Part shown: positions 12,101 to 22,800 of the stretch, piece after piece | Layout: each line of letters begins with the position of its first letter | Numbering within the stretch: position 1 is the first letter of the stretch | Source of the DNA: Phoronis australis | Taxonomy: Eukaryota; Phoronida; Phoronidae | Length of the DNA: 64,000 nucleotides | Assembly: GCA_002633005.1 (NCBI GenBank) | Contig: NMRA01000078.1 | Location: 169,425 to 233,424, forward strand | Direction of reading: 5' to 3' | Notes under the pieces: generated by a model | Database searches by the model: none | What the model saw: only the letters and a program-made list of their open reading frames with translations | What the model was told of the DNA's origin: nothing | Position numbers and translations under genes: made by a program

Positions 12101-12939
12101 CTATTTTGTTTAAGTAAGGAACTGTCCCGCATTTGTGGCTTTTTTCCTAATTCATACACTTTGTATAACTGGCATTACTACATGCAGAACACAAGAATTG
12201 TTTGTGCCAGCTGGGTAGTTTGTGAGAGTTAATTTGTTCATGAATTGAATGAGGCATAGCTACTTCAAAGTCCTGCTTATGGGTGCTTGAATTGGCCAGG
12301 TCTCCTCCCTGGATCTGCCTTTGGATACCTGCTGTTTTGGGAGATGGACAATTGAAAATTAAAAGTGAGACGGTATATCTGAAGATGATACGAGCAATTA
12401 ACGCCTTGACATGTACCTCTGTCTTAGTCGTGAATTTTCAATTTTTTCCATGTCAGTTTGACTAGAATTGAACACACCTTGGGTAGTTTACGAGCTCATT
12501 CAATAGGGGACAGGTGTATTCATATTAAAGACACTATTGGCCAGATATCTTGACTAATTACGGAAGCTTTGTGGGTATTTTCATACCGTGTACACAATTC
12601 AGCACCGTATGTCACCGAGTGTTTGTAAAACATCATCTGTTTTACAATTGTTTGGTTAATAAGTAGGATTCTTATCCTCAGAACACCGGCATTGTCTTGG
12701 ATGGTCTTGCTCATGTCAGATATTTGCCTTAGTGAGTTTTGATCGCTCATCTGCAATAGTTTGTCTCCCGATACATTGCATGTGTATGAACTCGCTTCAA
12801 GTGTTTATATTTTGTATTTTTGTTGTGTTACCATAGTGATGGATTCGGATGCGTGTTTCAGAACTCGTACATGTCACATGATTGCGACAGTGATGAGGAG
12901 GCCATACTAACTGTTTTGTCCAATGCTGGCAAGGTCTGA
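33..12939 (+). CDS. SLC26: SLC26-family anion transporter, 3' part of the gene (8 exons, 5' end outside the window)
   Basis: SLC26 (SulP) proteins exchange or conduct anions such as sulfate, chloride, bicarbonate or oxalate across the plasma membrane; the family includes prestin (SLC26A5) and SLC26A6. Coding exons at 33-128, 643-749, 1663-1732, 2358-2567, 4664-4889, 5784-5908, 7798-7899 and 12862-12939 join in phase with GT-AG introns. The first two encode the end of the membrane domain, including LKGMFLQF and a hydrophobic helix ending TVVFRTQR, as in SLC26A5/A6. A STAS domain follows, split by a charged, lysine/glutamate-rich insert as in vertebrate SLC26 proteins. The last two exons give a Ser/Thr-rich tail. 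Exon 7 can also be read through to a stop at 7939-7941, so two C-termini are possible. Family assignment is firm; the exact paralogue is not decided, and the transport core lies off the left edge. Confidence 0.9.
643..749 (+). CDS. SLC26: SLC26 exon 2 in window: last transmembrane helices
   Basis: Runs from a TTCTTAG acceptor to a GTACGG donor (35 codons plus 2 bases). The hydrophobic stretch [19 protein letters not shown] leads into [12 protein letters not shown], the conserved final helix before the STAS domain in SLC26 proteins. Confidence 0.92.
963..1101. repeat. 28-bp minisatellite, 5 copies
   Basis: Near-identical copies of TTTGAGTTATAGTCAAGGTC followed by ACTCATTG, in an SLC26 intron. 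The near-identity suggests recent expansion. Confidence 0.95.
1663..1732 (+). CDS. SLC26: SLC26 exon 3 in window: start of STAS domain
   Basis: Seventy bases between CTTGCAG and GTATGT. It encodes [19 protein letters not shown], the typical SLC26 entry to the STAS domain (xLGxxPxTDxY). The donor is followed within 20 bases by an 18-bp minisatellite. Confidence 0.9.
1749..1850. repeat. 18-bp minisatellite, about 5.5 copies, next to an SLC26 donor
   Basis: Unit GAAACACTGCTACTCTAT, beginning 17 bases after the exon 3 splice donor. First and last copies vary most. Confidence 0.95.
2113..2220. repeat. Imperfect ~57-bp tandem duplication
   Basis: Two copies of a block with AAGTCTGGCCTGC and CCACAAATACCACCA, ending in GCAATATT. 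Intronic. Confidence 0.85.
2358..2567 (+). CDS. SLC26: SLC26 exon 4 in window: STAS core strand and start of variable insert
   Basis: Seventy codons, phase 0 to 0, acceptor TTTTTTCAG. The [19 protein letters not shown] segment is the first STAS beta strands with the YYAN motif. It is followed by a strongly charged helical insert ([17 protein letters not shown]), the position of the intervening sequence of vertebrate SLC26 STAS domains. Confidence 0.93.
2568..4663. other. SLC26 intron within the STAS insert
   Basis: Holds the degenerate GGCTTGG repeat at its left end; otherwise unique AT-rich sequence. A GCCGCCATCTTGG (YY1-type) word lies at about 3836. Confidence 0.7.
2593..2850. repeat. Degenerate tandem repeat rich in GGCTTGGCCTGACT
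   Basis: Five or more diverged copies of about 50-60 bp sharing TTGGCTTGGCCTGACT and GGTAGxxxCTAGACA. Starts about 25 bases after an SLC26 exon. Confidence 0.8.
4664..4889 (+). CDS. SLC26: SLC26 exon 5 in window: rest of insert and central STAS strands
   Basis: Seventy-five codons plus one base, from CTAACAG to GTGAGA. An acidic linker ([13 protein letters not shown]) precedes [20 protein letters not shown], the conserved STAS beta strand with the D-(S/T)-x-G motif, then [20 protein letters not shown]. Confidence 0.95.
5784..5908 (+). CDS. SLC26: SLC26 exon 6 in window: end of STAS domain
   Basis: Acceptor TTTTTAG, donor GTGGGT. The translation continues [14 protein letters not shown], then a strand and helix with [15 protein letters not shown]. 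The H-D-A-V-L motif closes the STAS domain in SLC26A5/A6. Confidence 0.94.
5909..7797. other. SLC26 intron between STAS end and tail
   Basis: AT-rich with no recognisable repeat. A short stretch at 6062-6110 is bracketed by acceptor- and donor-like sites, but using it would shift exon 7 out of frame. Confidence 0.7.
7798..7941 (+). CDS. SLC26: SLC26 exon 7 in window: cytoplasmic tail, with read-through stop
   Basis: Acceptor GCCTTCAG; the frame continues from exon 6 in phase 0 as [20 protein letters not shown] and is Ser/Thr-rich. Two endings are possible: splicing at a GTCAGT donor at 7900, which leads in frame into 12862, or reading through to TGA at 7939-7941 (tail SFTNKRGR). GTCAGT is a weak donor, so I cannot tell which form dominates. 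Confidence 0.75.
   Translation: MRQDTAIVTAPSMQSLPTRASRSSTFMESYLNQRVSIQSSFTNKRGR
8803..8856. repeat. Perfect 16-bp inverted repeat
   Basis: TTTTGAGAACCAGTTT at 8803-8818 and AAACTGGTTCTCAAAA at 8841-8856 are exact complements separated by 22 bases. Confidence 0.9.
8973..9260. mobile_element. Foldback element with ~100-bp inverted arms
   Basis: The left arm (about 8973-9074: AACATGCCGTATTGCCAAGT, then TACTACAGCGAACTA) is the imperfect complement of the right arm (about 9155-9260: TAGTTCGCTGTAGTACTTGG, then CAATACAGTATGTT), with an 80-bp spacer. Smaller inverted motifs (GTACATG) nest inside. No coding frame matches a transposase. Lies in the last SLC26 intron. Confidence 0.75.
9925..10180. repeat. 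Dispersed repeat family B, copy 1
   Basis: Shares with 29632-29850 AAAAGTAATCxxxACAAAATAC, TAATTACAGAATAGCxTAGCC, AATTCxxGGTxATTTTGxCTGAA and the intervening order. In the last SLC26 intron. Confidence 0.7.
10786..10983. repeat. 46-bp minisatellite, 4.3 copies
   Basis: Four virtually identical units (CAGTTCATATCCAGAGGTTT, then CATCTTCATAAAATCATGCC, then TCCACC) and a partial fifth. In the last SLC26 intron. Confidence 0.96.
11179..11338. repeat. ~18-bp repeat of TTCAGTGATATCATTTTG
   Basis: Eight or so units, exact at the right end and increasingly diverged to the left. The reverse strand is open as repeats of TEQNDI, a by-product of the repeat and not a gene. Confidence 0.9.
12862..12939 (+). 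CDS. SLC26: Candidate terminal exon of the SLC26 gene
   Basis: A TTTCAG acceptor is followed by 25 codons and a TGA in the phase expected from the donor at 7900. The peptide includes [20 protein letters not shown], an acidic tail that looks coding. A polyadenylation signal lies about 320 bases downstream. The nearly 5-kb intron and weak upstream donor make this less certain than the STAS exons. Confidence 0.55.
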   Translation, partial: NSYMSHDCDSDEEAILTVLSNAGKV

Positions 12940-13256
12940 GTGGCTTAACATACTAACCCGTGTTGTGGGTCCCTTTGAGGTACTACCAGCTCTTGAGATG
13001 TGGTACAAGTTAAATGTGGTAAAAAATATATCGATTCCAAGAAAACATGGAAAAATTCTCTTGTATGCACAAGTTGTTTCATTTACCTAGCCATAGCTCA
13101 AAGGCGTCTTACCAGTCCTGTAATAATTGTCTGGAACTGCAACTTTAATATTTAAAAATTTGCGTCATAAAAAGGTCAAAAACGTATTCCAGACAATTGA
13201 AAACAGGTTTTTAAAACGGGTGTTGTGTGTGTGTTAAATGCTTTTCTTGCACGTTA

Positions 13257-13262
13257 AATAAA
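13257..13262 (+). terminator. Polyadenylation signal for the SLC26 gene
   Basis: An AATAAA hexamer about 318 bases after the candidate stop at 12939, followed within about 40 bases by a GT-rich stretch (TTTTGTGTGTGG), the usual layout of a metazoan poly(A) site. Confidence 0.5.
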
Positions 13263-13279
13263 CTCGTAACATTTGCTGC

Positions 13280-15608
13280 CTATTTGCTTTTGTGTGTGGT
13301 TTGTTTTGCTTTGATGGTTGTTAGTTTTGTATAATTTGAAAATAATTTTAATTTACAAAGTAATCGTCACAAGCTTTCTCGTTTCTATAAGATAGCAATG
13401 TGATCTACTCAAGATAAATTTTCCTGGTGAAACTAATTTGAAACTCAATAATACCGAATTCTTAAATCGTGATGAAGTTTATAAACTTGATAACACACTT
13501 TCTTTTACATCCAGGTTGTGAATGTTGGCGATAACAAAAGAGAGCACATTAGTGACATGGTATATGTGCCAAGAGGAAGGTTATCTACCCACTGAATCTT
13601 TGATTCGACCCCTGTATATGGATGCTGCCTGCCGAGATAAAACTTTTGATATTGTCCCCACATTGTGACGAATGAACTTGGAAGAATCCTCCATGGGGCT
13701 GTTCTAATTTGCTTGCATCGAGCTTCTGTTGACAACTTCACAGTAGAAGTTCCTTGCCAGAGATTATTGACCCCATGACCATTAGTGACGTAGCTCAAGC
13801 TGAAAGGAGAGACAGGCAGCAAGCAAGGCACTGACGTTTGACCCCTCTGATGCTGCTGTTGAGTCCCATGTTATTGGTTGCTGTGTAACCTTTGTGTGTG
13901 TTGAGAATGTTATATATACATATACATTCCAGTTAGATACCATTTCCTACCCTGGTTAAGGTTTGTAGTTCTAGTTTGCAGCCATGTACGACTACAGAAA
14001 ATAAACGAGAGAGTAGCGACAACTGGTGCCCTCTGTGGTTCACAGAAGATTGCGATTGTGTTGACTGTCGGAAGGTTTGACTTCTGACATGCTTTTTATC
14101 AATTTGCTGATTAGAGGTGCTATTTTTGTGCAAAGTATATTTTTGTATGTACTGTATACACTGTTACCTACGTTCATCCTTTAGAGGGTTGTTCCTGCAG
14201 TTAAGTGCATTTGAAAGTTTAATACCAAATGTTTGGTCAGATATATTAAGCCATAACGATGTAATTATTTTATCTAGTCTGCTGTATCAGTTGCATGGTA
14301 CGTGGAATCAAAAGCTGTACTCAAATCTAGTAACTTTGACGGTGTCATGTTGACAACTGCTTGACCATGGCCTGTGACCACCAACGTAATTTGAGGCACG
14401 AACAAGTCGTTAATGGATTAGTCTTCCAAGGGAACACTTGTTGGTTCCCCTCGGAAAATTTGATTCATGAAAATTCACTAGTCGCTTACCAGCATAATTC
14501 TTTGCCTCGTATTCTATGTAAAGTTTTCATCACTTATTTAGCTTCTCAGTCACGATTTTTGATACCGGTGTTTGTCAATTTGGCCAGTTCATAAGCAATT
14601 AGTGGTTACAGGCCCTGGTGAGGGTACTCATGCTCGACAATGGTGAACTCCCACCAAACATGAAATTCTAGGCAATAACTTTTGCTCAATTTATTGTATT
14701 TTTCAATCACATTGTACAAGATGAAATTGTTTGTTAAATGAGTTGTTTATTGATGAAATAAATTTTTAAATGAATGCGCCTAATATTTACAAATTAGGAA
14801 AAAATGATGAATGTAGTAAAATTTCAGTGATTTCTTAAATCCATTTTGAAGTGAAGTCAGAGATGCACTCATTCTAAGTTTTGCTAATTACATGACCCCA
14901 ATAACAATGTATGTTGCTCAGTCATTCTTGAATCAATGACTAGAGAATGCGGGAGAGTCGCAGTCCTTGAACGTGGTACGGAGATTGGCTACAACATGTA
15001 GACGAACCCTATTGATTTTGAGGTCACCTGGGTCAAAGGTCAATTGTGCCTTTGATCACAAAAATCTTGTCCAATCAGTCACAAGTAAACACTACATGAT
15101 ACAGTCCTCAAACGGAGGTGGATCCTGACCTTTTGACGACCCTCATTAACCTTGAGGTCATCTGACTAAAGGTCAGTGTCATTACTATAACAGGAGACAA
15201 TGCATTTCTTTTTTTGACAAGCATCATATCCAGTTGCAGCTCATGACACTCCAACATCAAACTTCCTCCCGAACCAAGAAGTTGATTTGTGCGCAGTACA
15301 GCGGGGATTTCTGAGTTCAATCGTAACGCTTGACAAAATCTATCCATTGACTGGAGAAGAATGTACCATTGCACTTCTGGTTTGTCACATCGAGAACTAC
15401 CACTACACCGGCACCACCTATTGGCCACTTCTCTGTTAAATACTTTCACTGTCACTGAAGTCCCATACCTGCGGGAAAACAGAAATTGATGTTGCATTTT
15501 GAAACAAAGTCGGTAGAAACATGCTAGGGGTGTTTTCAAATATGACCAACAGATTCCAAATCACAACTTCTCTAAAAGCCCGTGCTCCCTCACTTCACAC
15601 CACCCCTG
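13280..15608. other. Convergent intergenic region SLC26-ATG7
   Basis: No gene identified. It contains a minus-strand open frame at 15108-15539 without recognisable domains and AGGTCA-type half-sites around 15021-15045. The ATG7 last exon was searched for (short acidic end, W-D-M-S-D-type) and not found. Confidence 0.6.
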
Positions 15609-16580
15609 NNNNNNNNNNNNNNNNNNNNNNNNNNNNNNNNNNNNNNNNNNNNNNNNNNNNNNNNNNNNNNNNNNNNNNNNNNNNNNNNNNNNNNNNNNNN
15701 NNNNNNNNNNNNNNNNNNNNNNNNNNNNNNNNNNNNNNNNNNNNNNNNNNNNNNNNNNNNNNNNNNNNNNNNNNNNNNNNNNNNNNNNNNNNNNNNNNNN
15801 NNNNNNNNNNNNNNNNNNNNNNNNNNNNNNNNNNNNNNNNNNNNNNNNNNNNNNNNNNNNNNNNNNNNNNNNNNNNNNNNNNNNNNNNNNNNNNNNNNNN
15901 NNNNNNNNNNNNNNNNNNNNNNNNNNNNNNNNNNNNNNNNNNNNNNNNNNNNNNNNNNNNNNNNNNNNNNNNNNNNNNNNNNNNNNNNNNNNNNNNNNNN
16001 NNNNNNNNNNNNNNNNNNNNNNNNNNNNNNNNNNNNNNNNNNNNNNNNNNNNNNNNNNNNNNNNNNNNNNNNNNNNNNNNNNNNNNNNNNNNNNNNNNNN
16101 NNNNNNNNNNNNNNNNNNNNNNNNNNNNNNNNNNNNNNNNNNNNNNNNNNNNNNNNNNNNNNNNNNNNNNNNNNNNNNNNNNNNNNNNNNNNNNNNNNNN
16201 NNNNNNNNNNNNNNNNNNNNNNNNNNNNNNNNNNNNNNNNNNNNNNNNNNNNNNNNNNNNNNNNNNNNNNNNNNNNNNNNNNNNNNNNNNNNNNNNNNNN
16301 NNNNNNNNNNNNNNNNNNNNNNNNNNNNNNNNNNNNNNNNNNNNNNNNNNNNNNNNNNNNNNNNNNNNNNNNNNNNNNNNNNNNNNNNNNNNNNNNNNNN
16401 NNNNNNNNNNNNNNNNNNNNNNNNNNNNNNNNNNNNNNNNNNNNNNNNNNNNNNNNNNNNNNNNNNNNNNNNNNNNNNNNNNNNNNNNNNNNNNNNNNNN
16501 NNNNNNNNNNNNNNNNNNNNNNNNNNNNNNNNNNNNNNNNNNNNNNNNNNNNNNNNNNNNNNNNNNNNNNNNNNNNNNNN
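15609..16580. other. Assembly gap, 972 N
   Basis: An unbroken run of N. Its right edge cuts into a 31-bp minisatellite; its left edge borders unique sequence. The missing last coding exon and 3' end of ATG7 probably lie in it or to its left, so the repeat likely caused the assembly break. Confidence 0.99.
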
Positions 16581-16760
16581 TACCTCACAGTTGTCTGTGC
16601 ATGACCCAGCTTACCTCACAGTTGTCTATGCATGACCCAGCATACCTCACAGTTGTCTGTGCATGACCCACCTTACCTCTCAGTTGTCTGTGTGTGACCC
16701 ACCTTACCTCACAGTTGTCTGTGCGTGACCCAGCTTACCTCACAGTTGTCTGTCTGTGCG
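16581..16760. repeat. 31-bp minisatellite, about 6 copies, each with a splice-donor-like site
   Basis: Copies start at about 16581, 16612, 16643, 16674, 16705 and 16736. Read on the minus strand each contains ACAACTGTGAG followed by GTAAGC, GTAAGG or GTATGC. The copy at 16736-16760 overlaps the end of ATG7 exon 17. The array continues into the gap. Confidence 0.95.
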
Positions 16761-16858
16761 TGAAGCTCGTCTAACCCTGTTAACTCTTCCAAGTACCGCG
16801 GTTCATTAAACACTTTCATCAGAAATTCGAATCCTTCTTTTGCATAATGATCGAGAAC
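16739..16858 (-). CDS. ATG7: ATG7 exon 17, residues 630-669: dimer/C-terminal helix
   Basis: Forty codons from TTCACAG to a GTAAGC donor: [20 protein letters not shown], then [18 protein letters not shown]. From the LTGL motif to the donor the length equals that of human ATG7 up to the glutamate before its last short segment, which supports this donor. The exon end is the first unit of a 31-bp minisatellite in which later copies repeat the donor. Confidence 0.9.
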
Positions 16859-19800
16859 CTGTGAAAAACAACGTTGTTCATTGACACGACTTCACTACAC
16901 TTGAAACGGGACTGCCTCAAATGGCAATAGAATAGTAGTTTGTGGCATCTGACTGCAGAGGGCAGTACACAATATACAAATCACCAAGTCACTGAAGTGT
17001 TGTTCCCTTGTATCAATAGATGGCGTTAGCTATCAGTACTGTGTCTGTTGGTCTCGGAACTATTAACAGAGCTTGCAGTGACCCATGACAAAAAAAGAGG
17101 AACATTTTTACTGCCAAAAATACACATTGCAATCTAAACAACCATACCTCAACAAATAGAAAGTAAACTATTTACCACAAGATGCCCTGTAACTGTGTCG
17201 TGTTTGCAAAACACACTCATTTTAAGCAGTACCTGACATCTACTTCAGCAATAATAATGAAGGCAATTAGATGCAACAAAAGATATTTTTTAAAAATTGA
17301 AATAATAAAGATAATGATGCAAAATTTGCAGTGTGAGTGACAAGGTTATTCTTGATGTGCTGCAGGGAACCTATAAAATTATTTTCCTTATTTTAAGTTC
17401 TTATAATTACGATACAAAATAATAAAAAAAATTTGAAAATTGACCCAGAGATTATCTGGAAAGCCTGAAATATGTAAACATTTAATTTCAACAAAAAAAA
17501 ATTAATTCTAACGTAATGGAAAAAGTCAAGACGAAAACCTGTGGCTCATATGGAAAAAATGAAAGTAAAAACATAATTTAAACTATAGAATACATCAATC
17601 ACACTCTTAAGTTGGCCAAACTTCAGCTTGAAACAGCACTTACAGGAGATAATTGTTCATAAGCCACGCTGGTGTAGAACAAACTATGTGACATAAGAAA
17701 CAACTACAAGGACACTCAAAATAGGCTAGCGGAATTTATAAACAATGGCTTAGACCAATCAGATCATTCAGGACCTGCCACGTGACCACTTCTCTCTCGA
17801 ACTGCAAAACTCGAGTCGGTCAAAACTAGACATTTTAACAAAAATAAAATATGAAAAATGTCAAAATATATTGGAATACATCAACGGCAATTTAAAACAC
17901 AATTGCAGTAACGAAAATAGCACTTTGTAATTCTGTTTCGGCAGCACGTAGTAAATCGGACTCGGCCTCAAGCTTAGCATCCAACTTGGCAACTGCCGGC
18001 ACGGGCTTAAACGTGGGAACAAACAAAAGAATTTCATACATCACTCACATCCCATGATTCCAATCCAACGAATTACCAGTTACGGTTGAATTTCCCATCA
18101 GAATGCGTTTTTCTTTCTTGTGTTTCGTCGTTTTCAGGTGGTCCTCCGCGATTCATCCACGCACGCGGTAATTGTCCCTCTGTCAACGTTTACAGAGCGC
18201 AAACCCAGACTTTTGTTGTTTGTGAACACACTGACCGTTTCTTTTATTCACCTTTTCCATGAAATATTCTGTCCATTCCACACTCCATGCATTTTTGGCC
18301 GCAGAATCACACTACTTGTCACAGTGATCAATACCGTATGCAGACGCCATTGATGAACCACGCTATCCCAGGTGCCCCGGCAATTACGATTTGCGTTCCT
18401 CCACAACATAGAGCAGTTTCTGCTTTTCGAGTCGTCGGCCGGTTAGAAACCAATTTCCCGCGGAAATTTTATGGCAAATCCGATTTTTTTTCGCGGAAAT
18501 ATAACAAAAATGCGCAGAAAGAATTTTAAGAGAAAAAATCGGAAATCCGCGTTTCCGCAGAAAATTCCAAGCCTGGTATTAATAAACGTGTTCTTGGAAG
18601 ACATCAAGATCATATATATATGAATACTTACAAATAAACACACTAATAAACTATATTACACCTTCAGCCTCAAACAGGCGTCCCAACAATGCTGTGAAAG
18701 CCTGTCCACCACTAGAAGCTAGTCATCAGTGAGACTTACTGTCTGAGAACAGGCTGTACACTTGTCAAATCTACGACAGGCTGGCAACACTTGGTGATAA
18801 CGTGATAAGAATCCACGGATCTGATGTGGAACAAGCCCTAGTTCTGATGTGAAGTCCATTGTGAGGTGGTCATCATGAGCACTTGTCTCAGCCGCAGCAA
18901 ATGGCCTGGAACAAACGCGCAGAAAAGAATAATTATGAACATTATTTTGTAAGTCTGAAGAGATTTATTTCATCCTGTATACCTTAACTAAACTCCTGTC
19001 AGAATGATGTAGAACATACCTACATGTCAGGATGCTGTAGTACATATGGTTGCAGTGATAACTATAATTATATTTACCTACCGATCAGTATGCTGTAGTA
19101 TAAACAACAGTAACTACCCACCAACCTGTCAGCATGCTGTAGTATATACAGCGATAACTATCAACCTACCCATCAGGATGCTGTAGTACAGACACCAGCA
19201 ATTCTACAGCCAGTGCACTCGTCAACATAGACATTCCTGGACGGGACACTGTGCATTGCTGGTCAAGTGTTCGGTCACGAGTGGACTGCAAACAGAAACG
19301 GACAGGTGCCCTGAATTATTAACTTGTTTAGGGCTACCGCAATCTGAGAGGCACTAGCTGAGCTGTCTGCCTCAAGTCAATGATAGCTAAGTTGACAGGT
19401 CACATCATGGTGACAACAACTGATGCAACAGTTTGATGCATTTGTTCCAAGACTTAACATACAAACCCCCAAATATACAGGCACAATTTCGTGCAAGTTT
19501 TTGAAAACCCCTTAAAACCCTTTGAGTTAGAATTGCTTGAAGAAAACAATGAACTTGCGCAGAATTCATGTCAAGTGTAATCCACTGTTCAAATCATCAC
19601 CCTTACATCGCCTGGGGCCACCACATCATTGCAGAAGTAACACCCCAGTTGGCTACCAGGTATAGCAGCAGACATGCATGAGTCATCAGTGTCCATAGAA
19701 GAGTCACTGCGTCTCACTCCATGACGGACTACAAGGAAGGTGTCGAAACCCAAGGCAGCATTGAAAACAATCTGTAATACAAAGAAAACATTACGTTTGA

Positions 19801-22800
19801 TATACGCGGCAGAAATAGGTTACACAACCAGTAGTCAAACAGTTAGAAATATGAAAATTACAATCATTATGTAAGTCACATTCTTTCAAAAATGGCAATA
19901 AGTTACAATCGTTCTCAAATCAGCTTAAACAATAATTTTTGTCCATTCACAAGGAATGACAAATTTATTTTCATCTTTTGAAAAAAATACTAATATGAAA
20001 ACAGAATAAAACTAATGACATCTATTATCAAGATCAACAACTTGACTGTCTATTTTTTGTTTTAACTGATACCAAAAATGAAAGTCATACCTGACACATT
20101 AGTTTATAACGTCTAAATCACACATCGGGCGATACTCGGCCTAGCCACCAAATGAGTTATATCCCAATGGTCAAGGATTATAAGGTGATAATTTATGCAA
20201 ATGGGAGTAACGGTCACATTTGCAAAACCAATACTAACTCCAAAGAGCCAATCAGCACTAGACAAATCAGCCAATCAGCACTAGACAAATCAGCCAATCA
20301 GCACTAGACAAATCAGCCAATCAGCACTAGACAAATCAGCCAATCAGCACTAGACAAATCAGCCAATCAGCACTAGACAAATCAGCTGAGCATCTTCCAG
20401 ATGTCGGGCAATGGCATTGACGTTGGCCAACATTTGAAAGTGGACACTGAATTTGCATATTATCAAATGATTGCTTATGAACGTTAAATGACATTTCCCA
20501 ATGATTTGCCATGTCTGTGACTGAGAAATCATATGGGCACTGATTGCTGAATTTGACGCCATCACCTGTCCTATAATCACCCAATCACTACCTCATGTGA
20601 CCATTTTTATCCTGGGAACTCATTGGATCAGGAGTGAATCAGGCATCATGTTTCACTAATTCACTAATTTGGACTAATGGCAAAAAGATTAGTATACCTT
20701 TTTCTTTGAGGCTCCCAACATGGTAGGTAACCACCGGCTCTCCCTGGTGTCCATTAAGAGAAACACAACATCATGGTTGTCTATCAACTCACTCAACTGG
20801 TTTACTTCACTGAGAGTTTGTTCAGCAGCATCTTCTGTGAAGAAGGTAGTTATAAATGTTACAGCCGCCATCTTTGAAAACCATTGGTTCATGTTTTGGG
20901 GTGGAACCAATAATTCTTGTTTATGTTTTTTAATACAACAAACTAGCATTTCTATTTACATATTAATCATGATACAATCATCAACTGAAGAGAGTCCACT
21001 GAAGTTAGAAATTTTGACTTGTAACACTGAAACCTGTGTAAGACGGTTCATAATTGGCAAAATACCCAACTTGAATTTGAAGACAGTCTTATGCTAGCTA
21101 CAAGTAAAAGTGTCAGTAAAAAAATTTTGTGATGAAGATGAATTTGATGAAAGAATGTGGCAAAAGACGTCACTATTTCCTGTAATTAAAAGTTCACCAC
21201 ACTATACATATGACCGAGATAGAATATTCTAGTCTAAGTCTTACCTGTTATTGGATGTCCAGGCATAGGAATGTTTAGTGCGACTCCCTGAGAGTTCTAC
21301 AAGCACAATAAACTATTAAAATATTTTTAAAAGTTCTGAGATCACAGCCTGTGTTGACCAGCAGTGCTTCATGTAAACTCTCTTTCACAATATCAGTAAG
21401 ATGCCATACACCACCATCTTTGACAACTATTATTTTCGTTCATGATGTAGAGTAAATTAAACCTTTTGTTTTGTTGAACAAGGATGGCGAGTTAGCAACC
21501 AATACATGATAATACAGCAAACCAAATGAACATTCATCTATTGCTTCAAAAGCCTGATTCATCGCCCATTAAGGTATTCTTTCATTCAATGACTTCACCA
21601 GCCTTATGCCTGTTGAAGGTATGATAACATCGTGCTCCAGTTTGTTAGCTGCCCAGCACAGTCTTTTGTCTGGTATGAAAACTTTCCAGCCAATTATCTA
21701 CCACCATTCAAAGACTTGCTGAAACTATAATATGAGTTTGGACAGAATAGATTTTCTTAACTTTGGTTGTAGTTGGGTGATTTTGGTAAATCAGAAAAAC
21801 TAAAAATGATCAGCATTTGATGAGAAAATCTGAATTTATTGTTATCAAAATGTAGTCATGCGTTCAAGCTTGAAGCCATTTCTGTAAACCCACCTTTTCT
21901 CTGATTGAAATAATGCTGTGATCTATTCCATAATTGTCAAAAATGGCCAACTGTTGTAATTAATCAAAGTGCCACATAACGTCCTGTCAAAACATGTATT
22001 AAATGGCTCTTCCTGTTAAATACACACATGTAAGCGACCTCTAGTGTTCTGAAGGAGTGTCCCTTGCGGTACATACTACGTACTCTATACAGTGAGCGCC
22101 CTCACTTGAATAATGTACTCACAACACCAGGGAAGATCTTCTTAAGAGCTTCTGCGGCTGCCTCCGCTTTGGACCTCCCTCCGTTTAGACAGTCTTCAAA
22201 CACAAACAACGATTGGCGAACGGGGTTGGAGTACGATATCTTACTGTTGTCTGCAAATGTAATAGTCCTGACACCCCAACCCTGCGTGGTGAAAGAGCAA
22301 CCAAAATAAATCAGGCGTCCATTTCATGAAAGTGAATTAGAGCTTAAGACAGAAATTTGGTCATATGTTCCCACTTCACAGTAAATGCAGAATGAAGGTT
22401 TAGCCAGGTAACGCATCGCAGTCTAAAATAATGGATGGAAATTATCTCTAGTCAGTAACTATCAGTTATGTGAAGACCGCATCACAGTCTAAATTATCTC
22501 TAGTCAGTAACTATCAGTTATGTGAAGACCGCATCACAGTCTAAAATATTTCATGCAAATTATCTTAGTAACTATCAGTTATGTGAAACAATATCCTCCA
22601 ATCAACTTCACAATTTTGCTCTGTGAGATTTAATTATTTTTTGGAAATTGTTGTACTACCTAATTTCGGTCTTTTAAAAGTCCCTTTTCATGAAATGGAC
22701 ACTAGGTCATGTGATAACTAAGTGGCTGAATTACAACAGGCAAGATCATTCTAGACAGTGTAATTTCAGCTCTAGAAAGCACTGTATATCTTTCTGCCAT

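Larger units (their letters stand above)
7942..12861. other. Last SLC26 intron / 3' flank
   Basis: Apart from the foldback element, the 46-bp and 18-bp minisatellites, family B copy 1 and the small hairpin, I see no exon-like frame with splice sites. Short frames here lack coding character. Confidence 0.7.

Noticed and set aside
15021-15045. Nuclear-receptor DR1 site (GGGTCAAAGGTCA)
   Set aside because: The match is good, but similar AGGTCA words recur nearby in what looks like a degenerate repeat, and no gene start is close.
15108-15539. 143-codon minus-strand frame near the missing ATG7 3' end
   Set aside because: It does not resemble the ATG7 C-terminus and shows no domain or splice site in phase; kept only as an unassigned frame.
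15521-16666. Long open frames of 330-380 codons
   Set aside because: They consist almost wholly of N from the assembly gap and carry no coding information.
20720-21097. 125-codon plus-strand frame
   Set aside because: It is the antisense of ATG7 exon 13, whose minus-strand reading is clearly conserved.
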